Shown piece after piece: positions 1-8,768 of a stretch of 50,859 bases of DNA. The stretch covers positions 1 to 50,859 of the forward strand of contig NZ_PPQH01000043.1 in the NCBI RefSeq assembly GCF_002902385.1. Reading direction: 5' to 3'. Both the position numbers and the translations under genes were made by a program. Below the pieces are notes generated by a model, which was given only the letters and a program-made list of their open reading frames with translations, searched no databases and was not told the DNA's origin. Position 1 is the stretch's first letter, and each line of letters starts with the position of its first letter. The stretch comes from Staphylococcus intermedius NCTC 11048. GTDB taxonomy: Bacteria > Bacillota > Bacilli > Staphylococcales > Staphylococcaceae.

Positions 1-65
1 GGTTCGAGGTGGAAGCGTAGCGATACGTGGAGCTGACGAATACTAATCGATCGAAGACTTAATCA
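1..65 (+). rRNA. rrl: 23S ribosomal RNA, 3' end only
   Basis: The first ~65 bases match the conserved 3' terminus of firmicute 23S rRNA, including GGAGCTGACGAATACTAATC and the closing GAAGACTTAATCA. The rest of the gene lies before the window. The exact 3' end is estimated to within a few bases. It is followed by a short spacer and 5S rRNA, the usual 23S-5S order. Confidence 0.95.
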
Positions 66-147
66 AAATAATTGTTCATAAGGTAATGCTTGTGATAAAT
101 ATACTTACTATCTAGTTTTGAATGTATAACATTCAACTATATTTTTG

Positions 148-262
148 TTTGGTGACTATGGCAAAGAGGTCACACCTGTTCCCATGCCGAACACAGAAGT
201 TAAGCTCTTTAGCGCCGATGGTAGTCGGACTTACGTTCCGCGAGAGTAGGACGTTGCCAAAC
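148..262 (+). rRNA. rrf: 5S ribosomal RNA
   Basis: A 115-base gene with the conserved 5S core CCGAACACAGAAGTTAAGC and GGTAGTCGGACTTACG. The ends TTTGG and CCAAA pair to close helix I. Length and sequence fit staphylococcal 5S rRNA. No tRNA genes are visible between it and the operon terminator. Confidence 0.97.
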
Positions 263-297
263 AGAAATTAAACGCATAGGATGCGATGAGCCGAATT

Positions 298-323
298 GAG
301 ACCCTTAGGTCTCTTTTTTTTTT
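298..323 (+). terminator. rRNA operon terminator
   Basis: GAGACC and GGTCTC form a six-base stem with a CTTA loop, followed directly by a long run of T. It is an intrinsic terminator ending the rRNA operon before the next gene. Confidence 0.9.
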
Positions 324-362
324 ATTTGAACCTAGGATTATTTAACAAAGGTGGTGCGTATC

Positions 363-2291
363 ATGTTGGCTTATTTTGAAAATGTTGCACATATCGATGT
401 GGATAAAATTGATTTACAACGTGGTTTTCGTCAAGGGTTATTGATGTTTTTGCCCTTACTCTATGGTTTAATTTTTAATGATTTTTCAAGTGCTTTATTA
501 GCAACGATTGGTACTTTTGCGAGTATTTATGTTTTTAAAGGGACGTTCAATTCACGTCTGCGTTCTGTCACTTTCGCAGCGATTGGTTTGGTTGTGACAA
601 TGATGATCGGAACATTAACCTCTAGTACACCCTTACTTTTTGGCATCTTTCTTTTAATTGTGGCTGTTGTGCCTTTTTATATTTTTAATACTTTAAATAT
701 TCCTGGCCCATCTTCTACGTTTTTTATCATTGCCTATAGCTTGGCAAGTGTGATGCCTTTAGATCCACATGCTTTCTTATGGAGAGGTGCTATCGTCGGT
801 ATCGGCGGTCTTCTTGCAATCATATTCGTCCTCATCGAAATCAAAGTGGGGAAAGAACATCCTGAATTTACTGCTGTATCTAAGGAATTCAAGCAAATTC
901 AAGACCTCATACACCATTTTAATGATCAAGTGACGTTTAATGCGCTGACAAAAATGACAGTGCAAACGTTAATTTCAACATCTGAAATTCTTCAAGCTTC
1001 AAGATCGGTAGTGAAAAGAAAATCTGTAGAAGTTCAACGTTTGTCATTACTTCATCGTGCTGCTGAAGGGCTGTATTCAGAGCTACTCGAATTGAATGCG
1101 AAAGGTCATCGTCCAATCCCCCCTATTATTGATGAAATGATGACAGCTATTGTGCATCGTATGACACAGGGAAAAACGTCAAATCAGATTTGGCGAAAAG
1201 AAGTCACTGTTTCTAATGAATTTGAGGAACTGGTAGACTTAATTTTCAAAGTGGATGAAGTGATAGATGCGCCTGATGAACAAGTTAGAAAGAATGTAAA
1301 AAGACAGTCTCCACAATATTTAAGAAGATTGCGTTATCATTTAACCCCTGAATCCATGCATTTCATTTCAACTGCGAAATATTCTCTTATTATGGGGATT
1401 GCAATCTTTGTTGCATTGATGTTTAACTTTGAACGGGCTTATTGGATTCCGTTAAGTGCGCACACTGTTCTACTTGGTGGTACGACGATTGCGAGTATCG
1501 AACGTGCAGGTGCGAGATGGATTGGGACACTTGTGGGTATTGGCATTGTCATTGGTTTTTTACTCTTAGATCCGAATATTGTCATGGTCGTGATTGCGCT
1601 CAGCTTAAGTGGTGCGATTACTGAAATTTTAGTGGGTGCCAACTATGCGCTTGCGATGTTATCCATTACGGTCCAAGTCATTTTATTAAGTGGTTTAGCG
1701 CAAGGATCGTTATCCCTCGCAATTGCTGTTCCGCGTTTATTAGATACGACAGTGGGTGTGGGACTTGCAGTGATTGGCGTGATGATGATTGGTAGACGTC
1801 TTGCTTCTAAACGTTTGCCAGAATTTATAGCGGAAGTGACACGTATTGAAGCGCGACTCTTCCATGCGTTGTTCTCGAATGTAGATTACAATGTTGATCA
1901 TTTTCGTCAAAGGGAACGATTGAGACTGAAAATTAATATTGAGAATATGCAAGTGATGTATCGTTATGCGTATGGTGAATTGTTATCGAATAAGAAAAGA
2001 ACGCAATATTTCTATCCTGCAATGTTTATTCTTGAACAAATGAGTTTTAAATTAATGCAAGTGATGGAAGATCGAAAGCGTATGTTAATGAGTGAAGAGG
2101 CGATGGGACAATATTTGGTCGTATTTGAAAATATTGCTAAATTGTTAGAACAAGGTCAACGTCCAGAAAAGGTTACGGTACTCCCCGAACTGAATTATTA
2201 TGCGCAACTTCGCCGTTCATTGATGCAACTTCAAGAAATTGAGTTGTATGATTATCAAAATGTGAGAAATCCGCACTTATTAAAAGATTAA
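363..2291 (+). CDS. FUSC/aromatic acid exporter (ArAE)-family membrane protein
   Basis: A 642-aa integral membrane protein. Two hydrophobic blocks (about residues 20-160 and 335-480) each hold several membrane helices. Each is followed by a soluble, helix-rich stretch, which is the duplicated plan of the FUSC/ArAE family (YeeA-like proteins). Family members are linked to efflux of small aromatic or amphipathic compounds, but the substrate here is not known. I start at the ATG at 363 because AAAGGTGG (347-354) sits eight bases upstream; GTG codons at 351 and 354 lie inside that ribosome binding site. The gene stands alone between the rRNA terminator and a bidirectional hairpin shared with pdxR. 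Confidence 0.8.
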   Translation: MLAYFENVAHIDVDKIDLQRGFRQGLLMFLPLLYGLIFNDFSSALLATIGTFASIYVFKGTFNSRLRSVTFAAIGLVVTMMIGTLTSSTPLLFGIFLLIVAVVPFYIFNTLNIPGPSSTFFIIAYSLASVMPLDPHAFLWRGAIVGIGGLLAIIFVLIEIKVGKEHPEFTAVSKEFKQIQDLIHHFNDQVTFNALTKMTVQTLISTSEILQASRSVVKRKSVEVQRLSLLHRAAEGLYSELLELNAKGHRPIPPIIDEMMTAIVHRMTQGKTSNQIWRKEVTVSNEFEELVDLIFKVDEVIDAPDEQVRKNVKRQSPQYLRRLRYHLTPESMHFISTAKYSLIMGIAIFVALMFNFERAYWIPLSAHTVLLGGTTIASIERAGARWIGTLVGIGIVIGFLLLDPNIVMVVIALSLSGAITEILVGANYALAMLSITVQVILLSGLAQGSLSLAIAVPRLLDTTVGVGLAVIGVMMIGRRLASKRLPEFIAEVTRIEARLFHALFSNVDYNVDHFRQRERLRLKINIENMQVMYRYAYGELLSNKKRTQYFYPAMFILEQMSFKLMQVMEDRKRMLMSEEAMGQYLVVFENIAKLLEQGQRPEKVTVLPELNYYAQLRRSLMQLQEIELYDYQNVRNPHLLKD

Positions 2292-2295
2292 TTAC

Positions 2296-2346
2296 AAAAA
2301 AGACATGTACGACTGAATGAAATGTTCAGTTTGACATGTCTTTTTT
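2296..2346. terminator. Bidirectional terminator between FUSC gene and pdxR
   Basis: AAAAAAGACATGT (2296-2308) pairs with ACATGTCTTTTTT (2334-2346), and an inner ACTGAA/TTCAGT stem extends it. The A-run and T-run flanks make it work on both strands for the convergent genes. Confidence 0.88.
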
Positions 2347-2355
2347 ATGTGTTCA

Positions 2356-3756
2356 CTATTCTTCATTAAAACAAGCAATGAGCCTCTCCATATGTGTTTC
2401 TAAATCTTCTATAGGAATCCCGCCGAATCCCACAACAAAACGTGGCGCTTGATGTTCTTGATGGTAGACATACTGAGAAAGAGGTTTCATATCGATGTCA
2501 AAACGTTGTAATTGATTGAGACACGTTTGCTCTGACCAACCGTTTTTAATCGTGATAATTAAATGCATGCCTGTTTTTTCACCCGAAACGTCAAAAATAG
2601 CAGGATACTGTTGCAGTTGGTGTAAAATAATGTCACGCTTTTGGCGATAAATTTTTCTCATTCGATTAAGATGTCGCTCAAATTGGTTTGTCTCCATAAA
2701 AGCTGTCACCATGTACTGTGTATGACGTGGTACGGTACCCCCTTCAATATTTTTTGTCGTCTGATAATGGCGTAATAGCGCTTCAGGCAAAACGGCGTAA
2801 GCAATTCGAATCGTTGGTGAAATGGATTTTGAAAAGGTGCTGACGTAAATGACACTGCCTGTTTGATCTAAACTTTGAAGGGCTGGAATCGGTTTGCCTT
2901 CATAACGAAATTCTGAATCATAGTCGTCTTCAATAATATAACGATGCGGGTGTGCACTTGCCCATTTCAGTAAACGCATCCGCTTTTTGAGACTCATCGT
3001 CACACCTGTCGGGAATTGGTGACTCGGTGTAATGTAAACGACGTGATGAGGCCCATTTTCAACTGTATTGATCGCAATCCCATCTTTTTCAACGGGCACA
3101 AAATGAAAGGGGATATGCTTCCGTTTTAAAACTTGATGGACTTGAGGATAAATCGGGTCTTCCAACATTATTCCAGTTTGCTCGGGAAGTAAATCGGTAA
3201 TAATAGACAGCAACTGTTCAGTGGACGATGCGACAATCACTTGTTCAGGTGAGGATTGTACCCCGCGACTATGGAATAAATAGCGACTGATTTGCGCGCG
3301 TAAGGCATAATCGCCTTGTTTATGGCCTGGTTCGACGAGATGAAACTGCAATTCTTCAAACGCTTCTTTCGCATATTTACGAAATTGTTCGAACGGGAAA
3401 TGCGCCTGATCAATCATCCCTAAGTTAAAAGCATATGCCGGTTCAGGAGACGTGATATGTTGTGAGGGAAAGGACTCTAACGGCGTCTTTTTCGTCAATG
3501 GTAGTGTTTCGATATCACTGATAAAAAAGCCAGACTTTGGTTGACTATAAATATAACCTTCATCCACCAGTTGAGCATAAGCATTTTCGACGGTCGTTTG
3601 ACTGACGGATAAATATTGACTGAGTTGTCGCTTAGAAGGTAACTTTTCACCCTCATGCATACTTCCGTTAATAATACTTTGTTTAATATTTTCGTATAAC
3701 TGTATATAAATGGGCTGACCATCTCTTTTATTAATATGAAACATCAACATTTCCAT
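2356..3756 (-). CDS. pdxR: MocR/GntR-family transcriptional regulator PdxR
   Basis: A 466-aa regulator with an N-terminal GntR winged helix-turn-helix (about residues 5-75, with the recognition helix in SVSQTTVENAYAQL) and a C-terminal domain like class I aminotransferases. The PLP-lysine region reads YVSTFSKSISPTIR. MocR proteins sense PLP, and PdxR activates pdxST when vitamin B6 is short. Its position divergent from pdxS strongly supports this assignment over other MocR members. Translation starts at the ATG at 3756, preceded on the minus strand by GGGGTG with six bases spacing. It probably also represses its own promoter, inferred from the shared 108-base control region. Confidence 0.88.
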   Translation of the reverse strand: MEMLMFHINKRDGQPIYIQLYENIKQSIINGSMHEGEKLPSKRQLSQYLSVSQTTVENAYAQLVDEGYIYSQPKSGFFISDIETLPLTKKTPLESFPSQHITSPEPAYAFNLGMIDQAHFPFEQFRKYAKEAFEELQFHLVEPGHKQGDYALRAQISRYLFHSRGVQSSPEQVIVASSTEQLLSIITDLLPEQTGIMLEDPIYPQVHQVLKRKHIPFHFVPVEKDGIAINTVENGPHHVVYITPSHQFPTGVTMSLKKRMRLLKWASAHPHRYIIEDDYDSEFRYEGKPIPALQSLDQTGSVIYVSTFSKSISPTIRIAYAVLPEALLRHYQTTKNIEGGTVPRHTQYMVTAFMETNQFERHLNRMRKIYRQKRDIILHQLQQYPAIFDVSGEKTGMHLIITIKNGWSEQTCLNQLQRFDIDMKPLSQYVYHQEHQAPRFVVGFGGIPIEDLETHMERLIACFNEE

Positions 3757-3793
3757 GAAAACACCCCATCTGACCCTTTGATATTTTATAATT

Positions 3794-3822
3794 CTGACAC
3801 TTTAAGCGGTTCAGATTATAGT
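3794..3822 (+). promoter_or_regulatory. pdxST promoter in the pdxR-pdxS divergent region
   Basis: CTGACA (3794-3799) and TATAGT (3817-3822) are separated by 17 bases, a good housekeeping promoter. It lies in the 108-base gap between divergent pdxR and pdxS, where PdxR would be expected to bind. I did not resolve the PdxR operator itself. Confidence 0.65.
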
Positions 3823-3864
3823 ATAAGCTACTTGTGTAAATATTAAAAGGAGGTTTCATCACCT

Positions 3865-4752
3865 ATGTCGAAACAAGTCGGATCAGAACGTGTTAAACGA
3901 GGAATGGCAGAAATGCAAAAAGGCGGCGTCATTATGGACGTTGTGAATGCAGAACAAGCGAAAATTGCGGAAGAAGCAGGTGCGGTTGCAGTCATGGCAC
4001 TTGAACGTGTCCCATCTGATATCCGTGCAGCAGGTGGCGTTGCGCGTGCATGTAACCCATCTATTGTAGAAGAAGTGATGAATGCCGTATCAATTCCTGT
4101 TATGGCAAAATGTCGTATCGGTCATATTACAGAAGCAAGAGTATTAGAAGCAATGGGTGTGGACTATATTGATGAGTCTGAAGTATTAACGCCTGCAGAT
4201 GAAGTCTTCCACTTGAAAAAAGATGAATATACAGTCCCATTCGTCTGTGGTTGCCGTAACTTAGGTGAAGCAGCGCGTCGTATCGGTGAAGGTGCAGCGA
4301 TGTTACGTACGAAAGGTGAGCCGGGTACAGGAAATATCGTGGAAGCTGTACGTCATATGCGTCAAGTGAATCAAGAAGTCAAACGTATTACTGTGATGAG
4401 CGATGATGAGTTAATGACAGAAGCGAAAAACTTAGGTGCACCATATGAAATCTTAAAAGACATTAAAAAGCATGGTCGTTTACCAGTTGTGAACTTTGCG
4501 GCAGGCGGCGTGGCAACACCTCAAGATGCGGCATTAATGATGGAATTAGGTGCTGATGGTGTATTCGTAGGTTCAGGTATTTTTAAATCTGAAGACCCAG
4601 AAATGTTTGCGAAAGCGATTGTTCAAGCGACAACACATTACCAAGACTATAAATTAATTGGTGAGTTAGCGAAGAAATTAGGTACAGCAATGAAAGGTTT
4701 AGACATTAATCAACTTTCATTAGAAGAACGTATGCAAGAGCGTGGTTGGTAA
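3865..4752 (+). CDS. pdxS: Pyridoxal 5'-phosphate synthase, synthase subunit PdxS
   Basis: A 295-aa (beta/alpha)8-barrel enzyme that builds PLP from ribose 5-phosphate, glyceraldehyde 3-phosphate and ammonia supplied by PdxT. The near-invariant family sequence is present. Catalytic residues visible include Asp25 (IMDVV) and the imine-forming Lys82 (MAKCRIGH), with the second phosphate-site stretch [24 protein letters not shown] lies 11 bases before the ATG. The stop is one base from the pdxT start, so the two subunits are made from one mRNA. Confidence 0.98.
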   Translation: MSKQVGSERVKRGMAEMQKGGVIMDVVNAEQAKIAEEAGAVAVMALERVPSDIRAAGGVARACNPSIVEEVMNAVSIPVMAKCRIGHITEARVLEAMGVDYIDESEVLTPADEVFHLKKDEYTVPFVCGCRNLGEAARRIGEGAAMLRTKGEPGTGNIVEAVRHMRQVNQEVKRITVMSDDELMTEAKNLGAPYEILKDIKKHGRLPVVNFAAGGVATPQDAALMMELGADGVFVGSGIFKSEDPEMFAKAIVQATTHYQDYKLIGELAKKLGTAMKGLDINQLSLEERMQERGW

Positions 4753-4753
4753 G

Positions 4754-5311
4754 ATGAAAATCGGTGTATTAGCTTTGCAAGGTGCGGTGCGTGAACATAT
4801 CCGCCATATCGAACTTGCGGGTCATGAAGGTGTCGCAATCAAAAAAGTTGAGCAATTGGCAGAGATTGACGGCTTAATTATCCCAGGTGGTGAGTCGACT
4901 ACTTTACGCCGTCTCATGAATTTATATGGTTTTAAAGAAGCGTTACGTGAATCGCAATTACCGATGTTCGGAACGTGCGCGGGCTTGATTGTCCTTGCGA
5001 AAGATATTGCAGGTGAAGAAGGCTATCTTCAAAAGTTGGATATTACAGTTGAACGTAACTCATTCGGACGACAAGTGGATAGTTTCGAATCTGAATTACA
5101 CATTAAAGGCATTGATCAACCGATTGAAGGGGTCTTTATTCGTGCACCTCATATTCAATCCACAGAAGCAGCAGTAGATGTCTTAGGGACAATTGATGAC
5201 AAAATTATCGCTGTACAACAAGGACGATATTTAGGTGTATCTTTCCACCCAGAATTAACCGATGATTATCGCATGACGCAATACTTTATTGAACATGTGA
5301 TGCAGCAGTAG
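4754..5311 (+). CDS. pdxT: Pyridoxal 5'-phosphate synthase, glutaminase subunit PdxT
   Basis: A 185-aa class I glutaminase that releases ammonia for PdxS. The catalytic triad is visible: Cys75 in GTCAG, His165 and Glu167 in SFHPEL. The PGGESTT loop typical of the family is at 44-50. The ATG at 4754 gives the conserved N terminus [10 protein letters not shown]; an in-frame GTG at 4742 lies inside pdxS and is less likely. Start and pdxS stop are one base apart, implying translational coupling. Confidence 0.97.
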   Translation: MKIGVLALQGAVREHIRHIELAGHEGVAIKKVEQLAEIDGLIIPGGESTTLRRLMNLYGFKEALRESQLPMFGTCAGLIVLAKDIAGEEGYLQKLDITVERNSFGRQVDSFESELHIKGIDQPIEGVFIRAPHIQSTEAAVDVLGTIDDKIIAVQQGRYLGVSFHPELTDDYRMTQYFIEHVMQQ

Positions 5312-5315
5312 AAAT

Positions 5316-5363
5316 AGATAAAAGTAGGCTAGGACTTCAAATGGTCCTAGCCTACTTTTATCT
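5316..5363. terminator. Bidirectional terminator after pdxT and nupC
   Basis: A perfect 20-base stem (5316-5335 with 5344-5363) has an eight-base loop. It lies between the convergent pdxT and nucleoside transporter genes. The stem ends include AAAAG and CTTTT, giving U-rich flanks on both strands. Confidence 0.88.
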
Positions 5364-5382
5364 TTAAAGCGCATCATGCGGC

Positions 5383-6588
5383 TTACAAGAAAAATCCTGC
5401 GATCGCTGCTGAAACGAATGATACAAGTGTTGCACCAAATAATAATTTTAATCCGAAACGTGCAACCATGTCGCCTTTTTCATCATTTAATGATTTGATG
5501 GCACCTGAGATGATACCGATTGAGCTGAAGTTAGCAAATGAGACTAAGAATACCGACACAATACCTAATGTACGTGGTGATAAACCAGATGCTTTGCCGA
5601 GTTCCGTCATGGCTACGAATTCGTTTGATAATAATTTTGTTGCCATAATCGAACCTGCATCAACCGCATCACTCCAAGGAATCCCTGTTAAGAATGCGAG
5701 TGGTGCAAAGATAAAGCCGATTAATGTTTGGAAGTTCCAGTCTAATGCACCGCCAGAAACGAGGCTCACGAGACCGCCCACAAGTCCGTTAAGTAACGAA
5801 ATTAAAGCGATATAACCGATTAACATCGCACCTACGATCACTGCAACTTTAAATCCGTCTAAAATGTATTCCCCTAACATTTCAAAGAAGGATTGTTGTT
5901 TCTTTTCTTCTTCAATTAATAACTTGTCGTCTTCTTCATTAACTTTATATGGATTGATAATTGAAGCAATGATGAAACCACCAAATAAGTTTAAAACAAC
6001 GGCAGTTACAACATATTTCGGTTCTACTAATGTAAAGTATGCCCCGATGATAGATGCTGAAACTGTTGACATTGCTGAAGCTGTCAATGTGTATAAGCGT
6101 TGTTTCGAAATGTAAGGTAATTGCTTTTTAAGTGAAATGAAAACTTCTGATTGGCCTAAAATCGCTGCTGCAACGGCATTGTACGATTCTAAACGACCCA
6201 TCCCATTAATTTTTGAAATTAGGAAACCTAACACGTTAATAATCAATGGTAAAATTTTCGTATATTGCAAAATACCGATTAACGCTGAAATGAAAACGAT
6301 AGGTAATAAAACGTTTAAGAAGAATGACATCGCACCTTCATTCGCTAAACCACCGAATACGAAATCCACACCAACGCCCGCTTGTTTGAGCAAGTAGCCG
6401 AATCCATTGGCAATACCGCCAACAATCGTAATCCCAATGTTCGTTTTAAGTAAGAAGAACGCTAAGATGACTTGAATGGCTAACATGATGCCAATGTATT
6501 TCCAGCGTACATTCTTTTTGTCAGAACTTGCAATTAAAGCGAGGGCTAAGAAAACACCTATCCCAATAACCCCAATTAAAATATGCAT
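5383..6588 (-). CDS. nupC: NupC-family concentrative nucleoside transporter
   Basis: A 401-aa membrane protein with about ten hydrophobic segments, of the usual length for the family. It has the CNT layout: an N-terminal nucleoside-transporter segment, a gate region around residues 90-190 (LPIVFISALIGIL, AAAILGQSEVFISLK) and a C-terminal domain with IGFIFAPLAFLTGIPW. The QSEVF and GIPW stretches are characteristic of nucleoside/cation symporters. It takes up pyrimidine or purine nucleosides, driven by H+ or Na+. The ATG at 6588 is preceded by GAGGTGG. It is monocistronic and divergent from ctsR. Confidence 0.93.
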   Translation of the reverse strand: MHILIGVIGIGVFLALALIASSDKKNVRWKYIGIMLAIQVILAFFLLKTNIGITIVGGIANGFGYLLKQAGVGVDFVFGGLANEGAMSFFLNVLLPIVFISALIGILQYTKILPLIINVLGFLISKINGMGRLESYNAVAAAILGQSEVFISLKKQLPYISKQRLYTLTASAMSTVSASIIGAYFTLVEPKYVVTAVVLNLFGGFIIASIINPYKVNEEDDKLLIEEEKKQQSFFEMLGEYILDGFKVAVIVGAMLIGYIALISLLNGLVGGLVSLVSGGALDWNFQTLIGFIFAPLAFLTGIPWSDAVDAGSIMATKLLSNEFVAMTELGKASGLSPRTLGIVSVFLVSFANFSSIGIISGAIKSLNDEKGDMVARFGLKLLFGATLVSFVSAAIAGFFL

Positions 6589-6681
6589 GCGTGTTCCACC
6601 TCAATTTTTCTGATTAATTTTTTACTAAGACTATCATACAACAAAAATGTAAGCAGTAACATAACTATTTATGAAAATTAA

Positions 6682-6740
6682 AGTCAAATTGGTTGAAAAA
6701 GGTCAAAGTGGGTTCTATAATATAGTCAAAGATGGTCAAA
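6682..6740 (+). promoter_or_regulatory. ctsR operon promoter with two CtsR boxes
   Basis: TTGAAA (6693-6698) and TATAAT (6716-6721) are 17 bases apart. A perfect CtsR heptad pair, AGTCAAA-GAT-GGTCAAA, lies at 6724-6740, just after the -10 element. A second, imperfect pair, GGTTGAA-AAA-GGTCAAA (6691-6707), overlaps the -35 element, and a single AGTCAAA is at 6682. The arrangement matches the CtsR operator consensus and implies tight autorepression that is relieved by heat. Confidence 0.9.
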
Positions 6741-6752
6741 AGGGGTGATACC

Positions 6753-7214
6753 ATGCATAATATGTCTGACATCATAGAACAGTACATCAAGCAATTGTTT
6801 GAAGAGGCACAAGATGATGTTGTTGAAATTCAACGTGCCAATATTGCACAACGTTTTGATTGTGTACCATCTCAATTGAATTATGTGATTAAGACGCGTT
6901 TTACGAATGAACACGGTTATGAAATAGAAAGTAAACGCGGCGGTGGTGGTTATATTCGAATCACAAAAGTTGAAACGAAAGACCAAAACAATTACATTAA
7001 ACGTTTAATGGAGTTGATTGGTCCGGCCCTTTCTCAACAACAAGCTTTGTATATTATTGATGGCTTGCGTGAAAACCAATTAATTACGGACCGAGAAGCA
7101 AAAATGATTGCGGCAGTCGTGGACCGGGAAACATTAAAAATGGATGTCGCGTCGAGAGATATTATCCGTGCGAATATTTTAAAACGGTTACTTCCCGTGA
7201 TTAATTATTATTAG
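6753..7214 (+). CDS. ctsR: Transcriptional repressor of class III heat-shock genes, CtsR
   Basis: A 153-aa repressor. The N-terminal half is a winged helix-turn-helix ([20 protein letters not shown]), followed by the glycine-rich [12 protein letters not shown] wing tip that senses heat in this family. The C-terminal helical domain mediates dimerisation and contact with ClpC/McsB. The start is the ATG at 6753, with AGGGGTG five bases upstream, giving the family N terminus [13 protein letters not shown]. It is the first gene of the ctsR-mcsA-mcsB-clpC operon and is preceded by its own operators. Confidence 0.97.
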   Translation: MHNMSDIIEQYIKQLFEEAQDDVVEIQRANIAQRFDCVPSQLNYVIKTRFTNEHGYEIESKRGGGGYIRITKVETKDQNNYIKRLMELIGPALSQQQALYIIDGLRENQLITDREAKMIAAVVDRETLKMDVASRDIIRANILKRLLPVINYY

Positions 7215-7228
7215 AAGGGTGATGTGCA

Positions 7229-7759
7229 ATGAAAATCGATAAACATGAACTTGATAAACAGCAAAACAAGCACCTTGAACTTCATTCTGTTCAAGCTTAC
7301 GATCAATCAGGTTATGGCCAATCTGATGAACAATGGCATGAAGGTGATGATGTTGAAGGCACATTCGTCATCCAACAAATTTTGCAACATTTGGCAGCAA
7401 AACATGGTCTGAATGTGGATCAAGTTGTTTATCGAGAGCAAAAGCGCTGTCCGAACTGTCAAATGACGTTGAAGGATATTGCACATGTCGGTAAATTCGG
7501 CTGCGCGCAATGTTACCAAACGTTTAAAGAAGACGTGTATGACATTGTGAGACGTGTCCAAGGTGGTCATATCGAACATTCAGGCAAATGTCCGAAGTCA
7601 TCACAGCATAAACGCGCGCTGAAAAAGCAACTGGAAGAAAAACGTGCCCGCCTTGAATTATTAGTCGCGCAACAAGCTTTTGAAGAAGCGGCCATTGTCC
7701 GTGATGAAATTCAAGCACTTGAGCAACAAAGCGAGGTGTCCCAACAAGATGATGCATAA
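7229..7759 (+). CDS. mcsA: McsA, zinc-binding activator of the McsB kinase (N-terminal zinc site missing)
   Basis: A 176-aa protein. One zinc site remains (C74-x2-C77 and C92-x2-C95, in [21 protein letters not shown]) and a UVR-type helical motif is near residues 138-165. McsA stimulates the arginine kinase McsB, which marks proteins for ClpCP. Relatives such as those of S. aureus and B. subtilis begin with a further CxxC...CxxC zinc finger. Here the first 46 residues are polar and have no cysteine, and an in-frame TGA at 7220 prevents a longer start. Start at the ATG at 7229 after AAGGGTGATG. The 3' end overlaps mcsB. Confidence 0.92.
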   Translation: MKIDKHELDKQQNKHLELHSVQAYDQSGYGQSDEQWHEGDDVEGTFVIQQILQHLAAKHGLNVDQVVYREQKRCPNCQMTLKDIAHVGKFGCAQCYQTFKEDVYDIVRRVQGGHIEHSGKCPKSSQHKRALKKQLEEKRARLELLVAQQAFEEAAIVRDEIQALEQQSEVSQQDDA

Positions 7760-8753
7760 TTTAGATCAACATATGAGTGAATGGATGAAAAAGGTCAATG
7801 CACAACCGGTGATCATGTCATCGCGTATTCGTTTAGCACGAAATCTTGAAAATTATGTGCATCCGCTTATGTTTCCATCCGAGTCTGAGGGACATCGCGT
7901 GATTAACGAAGTGCAAGATGTATTAACAGATTTAAAAGTACTCCGCTTAGATGAACTCGACCAATTGAGTAAGTATAAGCTAGTAGCCAAACACTTAATC
8001 AGTCCTGAGCTCACGAAACAACCAGCCTCTGCGGTATTGTTGAATGAAGATGAATCGGTCAGTGTGATGGTGAATGAAGAGGATCATATTCGTATTCAAG
8101 CGATGGGAAATGATTTGTCATTAAATGAACTTTATCAAAAAGCATCAGAAATCGATGATGTATTAGATCGCGCATTGCAAATCAGTTATGATGAACAACT
8201 CGGTTATTTGACGACTTGTCCAACGAATGTCGGTACAGGGATGCGTGCAAGTGTGATGTTGCATTTGCCGGGTTTATCGATTATGAAGCGGATGAATCGC
8301 ATTGCGCAGACGATTAACCGTTTTGGCTTTACGATTCGCGGGATTTATGGTGAAGGGTCGCAAGTGTACGGCCATATTTATCAAGTTTCCAATCAATTGA
8401 CATTGGGAAAAAGTGAGCAAGAAATTATTGATGCTTTAACAGAATTAGTGGACCAAATTATTCACGAAGAGTTAGCTTTACGCGATCGTTTGAATCAACA
8501 CAATCATACTGAGACATTAGATAGAATTTATCGTTCTTTGGGTATATTGAAGTATAGTCGTTTAATTTCGGTGGAAGAAGCGTCCTATCGTTTAAGTGAT
8601 ATTAAGTTGGGCGTCGATTTAGGTATTTTAGAAATGGAAGATTTTCGATTTAATGAATTAATGGTTGCGATACAATCACCGTTTTTAATAGATGATACAG
8701 ATGAACAATCTATTGAAGCAAAAAGAGCAGAGATTTTAAGAACATATATATAA
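7749..8753 (+). CDS. mcsB: Protein arginine kinase McsB
   Basis: A 334-aa member of the phosphagen kinase fold that phosphorylates arginines on CtsR and on misfolded proteins, making them ClpCP substrates. Visible family features are [11 protein letters not shown] at the nucleotide-binding N terminus, [19 protein letters not shown] (the loop with the catalytic cysteine) and [11 protein letters not shown]. The start is one of two adjacent ATGs (7749 or 7752), with GAGGTG about ten bases upstream. It overlaps the mcsA 3' end by 11 bases, which suggests coupled translation. An upstream in-frame ATG inside mcsA is not supported. Confidence 0.96.
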   Translation: MMHNLDQHMSEWMKKVNAQPVIMSSRIRLARNLENYVHPLMFPSESEGHRVINEVQDVLTDLKVLRLDELDQLSKYKLVAKHLISPELTKQPASAVLLNEDESVSVMVNEEDHIRIQAMGNDLSLNELYQKASEIDDVLDRALQISYDEQLGYLTTCPTNVGTGMRASVMLHLPGLSIMKRMNRIAQTINRFGFTIRGIYGEGSQVYGHIYQVSNQLTLGKSEQEIIDALTELVDQIIHEELALRDRLNQHNHTETLDRIYRSLGILKYSRLISVEEASYRLSDIKLGVDLGILEMEDFRFNELMVAIQSPFLIDDTDEQSIEAKRAEILRTYI

Positions 8754-8768
8754 ATAGGAGGTTGGCAT

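Noticed and set aside
263..362. tRNA genes after 5S rRNA
   Set aside because: Only a terminator and a short spacer are present; no cloverleaf or CCA-like ends.
5468..6397. Plus-strand frames inside nupC
   Set aside because: Antisense to a clear transporter gene; composition is that of a shadow frame.
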